This document shows, one piece after another, positions 56,367 through 64,000 of a stretch of DNA of 64,000 nucleotides. The stretch covers positions 76,001 through 140,000 of the forward strand of contig JAUJYZ010001508.1 in NCBI GenBank assembly GCA_033675265.1, in the 5' to 3' direction. Both the position numbers and the translations under genes were made by a program. Positions within the stretch are counted from its first letter, which is position 1. Each line of letters begins with the position of its first letter. The notes beneath the pieces were generated by a model. That model had not been told where the DNA came from and searched no databases. It was given only the letters and a program-made list of their open reading frames with translations. The DNA comes from Actinostola sp. cb2023. Taxonomy: Eukaryota > Cnidaria > Anthozoa > Actiniaria > Actinostolidae.

Positions 56367-56603
56367 AGGTGGCCGCACACTAGGGGTCATGAAGCAGGGT
56401 CATGTCCCAGAAACATGCAGCAGCAACAAAATCACGTTCTGTACATACGAGGGAATGTGTAGCGGGGATATGTAGCGGGGATATGTAGCAGCAACATATC
56501 CCCGCTACACATTCCCTCGTATGTACAGAACGTGATTTTGCCGTTGCTTCTGCATGTTTCTGGGACATGACCCTGCTTCATGGCCCCTAGTGTGCGGCCA
56601 CCT
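56367..56603. mobile_element. 237-bp palindromic MITE with TTA duplication (Harbinger-like)
   Basis: Ends AGGTGGCCGCACACTAGGGG and CCCCTAGTGTGCGGCCACCT are perfect inverted copies. The fold runs through AGCAGGGTCATGTCCCAGAA and ACATACGAGGGAATGTGTAG to the centre. TTA flanks both sides (56364-56366, 56604-56606). Confidence 0.85.
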
Positions 56604-56813
56604 TTATAAGCCATCTTAAGCTCCTCGTGCAGCGCGCGCTTTCGAGACCACGCAAGATAGAAAATATAATATGTAACTAAGAAGCTATGAATATTGTACC
56701 AAAAGTATCAAACACTATAAAGTTAGAAAACTAGATATTTGATATAGAAAGGTAATACGCTAATATAAGTTGTTAAGTGAGCTACATCACAAATTCATTT
56801 TATAATTCAACTT

Positions 56814-56987
56814 CAGTCGAACCCCTATAAGCGGCCACTCTTATAAATTATTATTATAAAATGCGCATCCCCTGTTCAGCGGTCACCCCCTAATAATCGG
56901 TCAACCCTATTAAAGCGGCCAACCCCTTTTCAGCGGCCATTTGCAACTTTCCAGATGGTGGTCGTTTAATTAGGGGTTCGACTGTAT
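56814..56987. mobile_element. 174-bp Tc1/mariner-like MITE
   Basis: The ends CAGTCGAACCCCTATAAGCG and TAGGGGTTCGACTG are inverted. Interior AGCGGCCAACCCC motifs repeat. The related element at 61354-61908 shares the AAGCGGCCAC ends. CAGT termini next to TA fit Tc1/mariner, by analogy. Confidence 0.7.
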
Positions 56988-57374
56988 TCGTAAATAAACT
57001 ACATCTTTTGCAACACACGAATGAAACTGTTGTTGGGCTGATTGTACATACATGTACTACAATATAAAGTATTGTGTAACCAAGTATTAGCAAATATAGT
57101 GAGGTGTAGTCAGCCGGTAATCGGTATAGGTATAGGTAAAGGAATCAATGTAATTAAATAATTGTGTTGGATTTAAAGGCGTGCGTGTCCACAATTGTTG
57201 GCTGTTTGTTATTCTATCGTAAACTATTATAAATTATCTCCAATGAGTTCGGACTTTAGCTCGTTATAATTCATTCTTATTAATTTGCCTTAATAAATTG
57301 CGCATTACTATATGGACAAACATTGATATGAATATTAATTTATGATAATTTGAAATTAAATGAATTAATTATTC

Positions 57375-57955
57375 GTGTTGTCACGCATTGCATTGCGTTA
57401 TTGCATTGTAACGTCATTCGTATTGTCACGCATTGTATTGAGTTATTGCATTGTAACGTCATTCGTATTGTCACGCATTGTATTGCGTTATTGCATTGTA
57501 ACGTCATTCGTATTGTCACGCATTGTATTGCGTTATTGCATTGTAACGTCATTCGTGTTGTCACGCATTGTATTGCGTTATTGCATTGTAACGTTATTCG
57601 TATTGTCACGCATTGTATTGCGTTATTGCATTGTAACGTCATTCGTATTGTCACGCATTGTATTGTATTGCGTTATTGCATTGCAACGTCATTCGTGTTG
57701 TCACGCATTGTATTGCGTTATTGCATTGTAACGTCATTCGTATTGTCACGCATTGTATTGCGTTATTGCATTGTAACGTCATTCGCATTGTCACGCATTG
57801 TATTGCGTTATTGCATTGTAACGTCATTCGTATTGTCACGCATTGTATTGCGTTATTGCATTGTAACGTCATTCGTATTGTCACGCATTGTATTGCGTTA
57901 TTGCATTGTAACGTCATTCGTATTGTCACGTATTGTATTGCGTTATGACTGATTG
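57375..57955 (+). repeat. 45-bp satellite (ATTCGTATTGTCACGCATTG), about 13 copies
   Basis: The unit is ATTCGTATTGTCACGCATTG plus TATTGCGTTATTGCATTGTA plus ACGTC. It remains open in several frames on both strands, giving spurious frames of up to 200 codons. Diverged copies with TGATTGTAAC spacers continue to about 58265. It lies between the convergent arrestin and KIF21-like genes. Confidence 0.93.
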
Positions 57956-58286
57956 TAACGCAAAACAATACAATGCAATACGAGCTGTGACGCATTCCAT
58001 TGCGTTATGACTGATTGTAACGTCATTCGTTCGTTATTTGATTGTAACGTAATTGTGTTGTCACGCATTGCATTGCATTGTGTTATGAGTGATCGGTAAC
58101 GCCATTCGTTCGTTATATTTGATTGTAACATAATTCGTGTTGTCACGCATTGCATTGCGTTATGATTGATTGTAACGTCATTCGTTCGTTATGTTTGATT
58201 GTAACGTAATTCGTGTTGTCACGCATTGCATTGATTGTAACACAATACGAGCTGTCGCGCATTGCGTTACTGTGGGAGAGGGAATA

Positions 58287-61200
58287 TCACACAGGTACAG
58301 CACGTCGAAGCTCTTCTAACTGTTCGTCTAGAGTCCCTGTCACTCGCCAAAGTCGAACCAGCCGATCACTGAAACACACAAGAACACAAAACGACACAAC
58401 GTTATTGGACGAGACCTTTCTCGATTGTGATTGGTTCAAAAACTGTTAAAAATTTGTTATGATTTGTTATGATTTGCCAGGAATACTTACGCTAAAAATA
58501 AAAATAATAAGTTCTTATATAGCGCATTTCACATTGTCTCAATGCGCTTTACAACCAATGGATGACTTTTTCGGGCTGCATATGAAAGGCGCCCATGGCA
58601 GCCGAGCAGCTTACAATCATGAGGACGCTAGCATCGAGAAATAAAGGTGCGAACACACGGTGCAACATTTCGTGCAACATTCCCTGCAACATGTATTGTT
58701 GCAGCATGTGTCCACCTCTGCAACATGTTGCGCGCAATGTTGCAGAAGTAGAATCGAGTCCTACTTCTGCAACATTGCGAGCAACAAATTACGTCGTATT
58801 AGCGCGCGCTAGTCAATTGCGAGCAATCAGTTTCATGGGTGGACACACGCTGCAACAAAATTGCCAGCAATATTGCGCGCAATGTTGCAGTGTGTCCGCA
58901 CCTTAAGATTTTCGAAATTTGAATTCAGATTTTACGTCATCAGTGACGTTTTTGTCATCAGTGACATCATCAGTGACGTCATTGTACTCACGTTGACGCA
59001 GTAAAGACACAGGACGAATTGGTTGCGATAGCGTTGATGGGATGCCTGTGTGCTTTGACTTCACCTATTGGGATAACACTTGTTAGCGAGAATATCAATC
59101 CACTTTTAGAGTACCAAAAAGATGGTGGACAGTACATTTTACCCAGTAATTCTCTGCGCGCTTAATTCACTACACCTCGTAGAAACGTTAGAACGGAGAG
59201 TTTTGAAAACGTCTAAATTTCTAAGTGCGAAGCTGTTGCCTGCTTTATTCATGTGAACGTGTCAGACAGCTTGTAGATGTGAGTAGTACTGATTTAGGTT
59301 CGCAAAGGATTACTGGGTAAAATACACAGCCACCATCTTTGTTCTGTACAGTAGATGGTCGTAGATTCATTAGCTTGAAGATTATGAGGCATAATTTAGG
59401 AAATCTAGCAAACACGTGACGAGAAGAGGGCGTAGCTTGCACGTGGAATACTTACAGATTTGTTGGCACGTGTCAGCCTGCCATAGTTTCAACACACCAC
59501 GACGACAACCACTAAGTAACACGTTAGTCTTCGGTAAGAAGTCCAGCGCACAGATCCAGTCAGTATGTGCACCTATTAAATGCTGTGGACAATGACAATG
59601 ACATATGTCAGCCTACGGCAAACGCGCGTTCTGATTGGCTGGATTACATCAGACAGAGACACGCTCACGTAAATGCAACGCGCGTTCTGATTGGCTGGAT
59701 TACATCAGAGGACAGAGACATGCTCGCGTAAATGCAACGCGCGTTCCGATTGGCTGGATTACATCAGAGGACAGAGACACGCTCGCGTAAATGCAACGCG
59801 CGTTCTGATTGGCTGGATTACATTAGAGGACAAGACACGCTCGCGTAAATGCAACGCGCGTTCTGATTGGCTGGATTACATTAGAGGACAAGACACGCTC
59901 GCGTAAATGCAACGCGCGTTCTGATTGGCTGGATTACATTAGAGGACAAGACACGCTCGCGTAAATGCAACGCGCGTTCTGATTGGCTGGATTACATTAG
60001 AGGACAAGACACGCTCGCGTAAATGCAACGCGCGTTCTGATTGGCTGGATTACATCAGAGGACAGAGACACGCTCGCGTAAATGCAACGCGCGTTCTGAT
60101 TGGCTGGATTACATCAGAGGACAGAGACACGCTCGCGTAAATGCAACGAGAGCTCTGATTGGATGGATTACATCAGAGGACAGAGACACGCTCGCGTAAA
60201 TGCAACGCGCGTTCTGATTGGCTGGATTACATCAGAGGACAGAGACACGTTCGCGTAAATGCAACGCGCGTTCTGATTGGCTGGATTACATCAGAGGACA
60301 GAGACACGCTCGCGTAAATGCAACGCGCGTTCTGATTGGCTGGATTACATCAGAGGACAGAGACACGCTCGCGTAAATGCAACGTGCGTTCTGATTGGCT
60401 GGATTACATAGAGCCAGAGGACAGAGACACGTTCGCGTAAATGCAACGCGCGTTCTGATTGGCTGGATTACATCAGAGGACAGAGACACGCTCGCGTAAA
60501 TGCAACGAGCGCTCTGATTGGCTGGATTACATCAGAGGACAGAGACACGCTCGCGTAAATGCAACGAGCGCTCTGATTGGCTGGATTACATCAGAGGACA
60601 GAGACACACTCGCATAAAGTCATTTCATAAAAGCAATATTAAATGGTCACCTGTATCTATGTACTGTGATATAAACACTCTGGGAGATGCATGCTCGCGA
60701 GTCCAGCGGTGCTCTTCGGCGCGGGCTCGGATGAAATGTTCGACGTTTCATCCGAGCCGAGCCCGCACCGAAGAGCACCCGCTGGACTCTCGAGCATGTG
60801 GGAGATGTAGAACACTCAAAAAGCAAGACACACATTCGGTTTCGCCTCGTGTTCCTAGTCGTGCTTCTATCGTGTTTCTGCCACAGTATAAAGATGCACG
60901 GTCATTCCATATTACTTAATAAGAGTAGGAGGATGAAAATTAGCGAACACGTGCTTGCTTGCAATGAATACCAAAACACTGTGGACAATGTTGTAGAAAC
61001 ACGCACACTATTGCAACAGTGTTATACACTGTGGACAACGTTGTAGAAACACGCACACTATTGCAACAGTGTTATACACTGTGGACAACGTTGTAGAAAC
61101 ACGCACACTATTGCAACAGTGTTATACCTGCTGTAACTGATGTGTTGTATAATCCCATTTCTTAATGCTATTATCTCTTGATCCACTAAACAAAGCCGTT

Positions 61201-64000
61201 CCTCTAATACTTAGACACTGTACTCCATCGTAGTGTGGTGGTTCTAGCTTGTACTTGGGGTACTGCAAGTTACAAACGGAAGGTTTAAACGTCTTGGTCA
61301 AGTGCGAGGGGGAGGGGAGGTAATACTCCCGCTTCCATTATTAATAATACAGTTCAACCTCTATTAAGCGGTCACCTATTAAGCGGCCAGCCTCTATTTA
61401 TATATAACAACTTTATTGAAATAAATAATACATTATAGTATTATTCAATAGGGTTACAACAGGGAGGAACCTAATCCCCATATCGAAGCTATACCCCAAT
61501 GTATAATATATATAATACATCATACAGCAATATGCAGAAATTCTGATCCATTTTGACTAAAATACATATATATCAAAAAATTATGGGATGGCTAAGCTGA
61601 TATTTTTTTCTAGTTGTCTTCCAGCGAGGCTTTATGAAAAAAATATCATGGAAGTTATCCCATAATTTTAAGTAGGTCTTTGATATATGTGTATGTTAGT
61701 CAAAAGGATCAGAATTTCTGCATATTGCTGTACCAATGAATATATATAATATATCATATATATCTCTATTTAGCGGCCACTTGCCAATTCCCCAAGGGTG
61801 GCCGCTTAATAGTATTGTTTTATATCTCTATTTAGCGGCCAACCTCTATTTAGCGGCCACTTGCCAATTCCTCAAGGGTGGCTGCTTAATAGAGGTGCCA
61901 CTGTATGTGCACCTTTAAGAAGTGTATGCGTTTTTAAGAAATAAATTATTATTATTATTATTTAAACTCACCTGTACACCAGCACTACCTTCTCCAAGTT
62001 CAAATATCTGAACAACAAAAGCACAATCATTAGAGAACGTAGTTATATATCCATGTTGGATCTAATGCAAATGTCTGATATCCACTGTCACCATGGTTAC
62101 TACCACCCATGGTTCCTTGCGGTCGTGTCAGTTCAATACGGTGTCACCATGGTTACTACCACCCATGGTTCCTTGCGGTCGTGTCGTGTGAGTTCAAGAC
62201 GGTGTCACCATGGCTACTACCACCCATGGTTCCTTGCGGTCGTGTCGTGTTAGTTCAAGATGGTGTAACCATGGCTACTACCACCCATGGTTTCTTGCGG
62301 TCGTGTCGTGTGTGTATTCCCTACCTTTACATAATGGTCCCTTGATCCTGTAAACACTAAAGTATCGTTATCTCTTCTTCTCTCTAATACACTCATGATA
62401 GGTCCAGAATGTCCACCCAGCTTACCAGTCATAGAATACCTAAAACATACAACACAACCTATTTAGTTATATCCACAGGAAGCCCACCTAAGGTATTTGC
62501 AAGCATCCTAAATATATGCACAGGGAACCCACCTAAGGTATTTGTAAGCATCCTAAATATATCCACAGGGAACCCAAATGAGGTATTTGTCAAGGGCAAC
62601 AAATCCGTAAAATACAGCTGTAACCCAACCCTATAGACAAACAACAGTAATGCTACAACTACTATTAAGTCCACTCCCCGTTTCACCTGCACCAGTAGTG
62701 TATGCAGTATTATTACTACTCACGTTTTAAGGTCCCATATCCTAACAGTATTGCCCATAGCAGCGTACAGTGATGTTGCAGTAGAGCTAATTCTCAGGTC
62801 GTTGATGTGCGTGTCAGATGTGATGCCAGAGATGAAACCACTAATAGACGAGGCAGACTGGGGAGAGAGTGTCTTGATGCATTTACCTGACTCTTGTCGC
62901 AAGTCCCATATCTGTTAATAACAATACAGTATAACAACATTACTGGACATAGAGTGAAATAACCAACACTACTCTAACAAATGTCTCCTGAGGGATGAAA
63001 GAAAGAAGAAAATGAGGTTGGGCGAATATAGGAATATGGACAGATGAATGGAAGGAAGCATGGAAGGAAGCTTGCAAGCAAGGGAGGAAGCACGGAAGCA
63101 AGGGAGGAAGCACGGAAGCAAGGGAGGAAACAAGGAAGCAAGGGAGGACGCATGGAAGCAAGCATGGAAGCAAGGGAGGAAGCACGGAAGCAAGAGAGGA
63201 AGATTAGAAGCAACGGAGGACGCACGGAAGCAAGGGAGGAAGCATGGAAGCAAGCATGGAAGCAAGGGAGGAAGCATGGAAGCAAGAGAGGAAGCATAGG
63301 GAGGAAGTACGGAAGCAAGGGAGGAAGCAAGGAAGCAAGCAAGGGAGGAAGCACGAAAGCAAGGGAGGAAGCATGGAAGCAAGGGAGGAAGCACGGAAGC
63401 AAGGGAGGAAGCAAGGAAGCAAGCAAGGGAGGAAGCACGGAAGCAAGGGAGGAAGCACGGAAGCAAGCAAGGGAGGAAGCAAGCAAGGAAGGAAGCAAGG
63501 GAGGAAGCAGGGAGGAAGCAAGGGAGGAAGCATGGAAGCAAGGGAGGACGCATGGAAGCAGCAGGGAGGGACGGAAGGAAGCAAGGAAGCAAGCAAGGGA
63601 GGAAGCACGGAAGCAAGGGAGGAAGCAAGGAAGCAAGCAAGGGAGGAAGCACGGAAGCAGAGCAAGAAAGGATGGAGGGTAGGGAGGAAAATAGAAAGAT
63701 TGGAGAAATGAGGGAAGAAAGGAAGGGAAGGCAGAGATAAACTAGTGAGTCAATCACCAAAGGAGAGCGAGCTTACCTTAATAAGATTTTGTGATACACT
63801 ATAAAGTGACTTTGTTAGTCTACAATATCGTACAACTACTACTTCTCTCTTGTGACCCGATAATGACATGATCTCTTCTCCAGTATTGAGATCCCATACT
63901 TTGACTGTTTTATCTAAACAAGAACACATAAGTACTTAAATAAATAATTAATAAAGAACTTTATTTAAGTGTCATTTTATATTTACTTGGACACTTCCGG
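58287..64000 (-). CDS. KIF21-type kinesin, C-terminal WD40 region (5' part outside window)
   Basis: Exons 63913-63777, 62911-62724, 62439-62325, 62007-61972, 61262-61128, 59582-59456, 59064-58992 and 58368-58287 join in phase to give 296 residues and a stop. A partial exon may end at 63987. Repeated WD40 blades are visible: [54 protein letters not shown]...[37 protein letters not shown]...[22 protein letters not shown]...DRLVRLW. The order and wording closely follow the C-terminal WD40 domain of vertebrate KIF21A/B, plus-end kinesins that limit microtubule growth. The motor and coiled coils would lie beyond 64000. The protein stops soon after the last blade (LRRAVPV). Several introns carry a distinct tandem repeat. 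Confidence 0.87.
58508..58625. repeat. Dispersed repeat, copy 2 (related copy at 7492-7620)
   Basis: Same orientation and order as copy 1: TTCTTATATAGCGCATTTCA, CAATGCGCTTTACAACC, TTTTTCGGGCTGCATATGA, GCAGCCGAGCAGCTTACAAT. It lies in the last KIF21-like intron, just before the MITE at 58645. Confidence 0.7.
58645..58903. mobile_element. 259-bp MITE with TAA duplication (Harbinger-like)
   Basis: Ends AGGTGCGAACACACGGTGCA and TGCAGTGTGTCCGCACCT are inverted. TAA flanks both sides (58642-58644, 58904-58906). The centre has GTAGAATCGAGTCCTACTTC and TTGCGCGCAA motifs as in 55753-55997, so these belong to one lineage. Confidence 0.85.
59636..60615. repeat. 59-bp satellite carrying a CCAAT-box sequence in each unit, about 17 copies
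   Basis: Each unit reads CTCGCGTAAATGCAACGCGC, GTTCTGATTGGCTGGATTAC, ATCAGAGGACAGAGACACG with few substitutions. CAGCCAATCAG (minus strand) in every unit equals the NF-Y/CCAAT consensus. The array fills most of the KIF21-like intron between 59582 and 61128. Confidence 0.93.
60690..60798. mobile_element. 109-bp palindromic MITE with 9-bp target duplication
   Basis: Arms of about 50 bp (left CATGCTCGCGAGTCCAGCGG, right GCTGGACTCTCGAGCATG) surround a 9-bp loop. TGGGAGATG flanks both sides (60681-60689, 60799-60807). It lies in a KIF21-like intron. Confidence 0.88.
60976..61125. repeat. About 59-bp tandem repeat, three copies, abutting a splice donor
   Basis: Each copy has ACACTGTGGACAAYGTTGTA, GAAACACGCACACTATTGCA, ACAGTGTTAT. 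The array ends within 3 bases of the KIF21-like exon ending at 61128, whose donor reads GTATAAC on the minus strand and so coincides with the repeat edge. Confidence 0.85.
61354..61908. mobile_element. Tc1/mariner-like MITE with a nested palindrome
   Basis: The ends CAGTTCAACCTCTATTAAGC and CTTAATAGAGGTGCCACTG are inverted, flanked by TA on both sides. Internal AGCGGCCACTTGCCAATTCC is repeated twice, indicating partial tandem duplication. The related element at 56814 shares AAGCGGCCAC. A foldback occupies 61523-61732. Confidence 0.7.
61523..61732. mobile_element. Nested foldback element of about 210 bp
   Basis: Arms CAGCAATATGCAGAAATTCT, GATCC..TTTGACTAA and ATTATGGGAT are inverted in ATCCCATAAT, TTAGTCAAAAGGATC, AGAATTTCTGCATATTGCTG. 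It splits the surrounding Tc1/mariner-like element. Confidence 0.7.
62085..62313. repeat. About 60-bp tandem repeat, four copies
   Basis: Unit TGTCACCATGGTTACTACCA, CCCATGGTTCCTTGCGGTCG, TGTC..GTTCAA. It lies in the KIF21-like intron between 62007 and 62325, ending within about 12 bp of the 62325 splice donor. Confidence 0.88.
62470..62600. repeat. 48-50 bp tandem repeat, three copies
   Basis: Unit TATATCCACAGGGAACCCAC, CTAAGGTATTTGCAAGCATC, CTAAA. In the KIF21-like intron between 62439 and 62724. Confidence 0.85.
63015..63720. repeat. GAAGCAAGGGAG purine minisatellite, about 700 bp
   Basis: 12-bp units (GGAAGCAAGGGAGGAAGCAC) with strand asymmetry: almost no pyrimidine C runs or T on the plus strand. 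Fills most of the KIF21-like intron between 62911 and 63777. Frames encoding [14 protein letters not shown] or [12 protein letters not shown] repeats are artefacts. Confidence 0.95.

Noticed and set aside
57340..57995. Frames of up to 200 codons in the 45-bp repeat
   Set aside because: Open on both strands in several frames because of unit composition; no gene support.
62969..63760. Frames rich in [12 protein letters not shown] or EARKQGRK repeats
   Set aside because: Purine minisatellite inside a KIF21-like intron.

Overview
This is animal nuclear DNA, not bacterial. Every gene I can reconstruct is either a single-exon open frame or a chain of short exons joined by GT-AG introns with consistent reading phase. 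The products are metazoan: a Sox HMG-box factor, a 7TM receptor, a NOXRED1-like oxidoreductase, an arrestin-domain protein and the C-terminal WD40 part of a KIF21-type kinesin. The low GC content, divergent Sox and receptor sequences, decayed LINE, many short inverted-repeat transposons and very high satellite load suggest a marine invertebrate, perhaps a sponge or cnidarian. I cannot settle the species from sequence alone.

Layout. 1-14.9 kb is AT-rich, with only the intronless Sox gene (minus strand, 4349-4999) and a few small transposons. 14.9-21.3 kb is satellite: a 53-bp array, then a 15-bp array interrupted by an 866-bp inverted-repeat element. 21.5-24 kb holds a 29-bp array, tRNA-derived sequence, inverted-repeat elements and a dead LINE 3' end. 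The single-exon receptor lies on the minus strand at 24132-25052. 25.8-28.8 kb is palindromic transposon sequence, including one element nested in another. 29.15-31.18 kb is a roughly 54-bp satellite. 31236-41116 (minus) is a complete 12-exon NOXRED1-like gene (317 codons plus stop). 43.06-44.09 kb is a 40-bp satellite. 44394-55101 (plus) is an arrestin-domain gene with a frameshift in exon 1 and one probable missing exon. 58287-64000 (minus) is the 3' part of a KIF21-like gene running off the window.

The arrestin gene and the KIF21-like gene are convergent. About 3.2 kb of inverted-repeat transposons and a 45-bp satellite separate them. I see no sign that the five genes form one pathway.

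The most unusual content is the non-coding architecture. (1) Several unrelated short palindromic elements share 9-bp target-site duplications that can be read directly, two of them backed by an internal record of the pre-insertion sequence. (2) A second group has 3-bp TTA/TAA duplications. (3) Many introns of the three multi-exon genes carry their own distinct micro- or minisatellite. (4) A degraded second copy of NOXRED1 exon 11 is interleaved with CCCTCTCC repeat in a way that looks like an assembly or consensus artefact.
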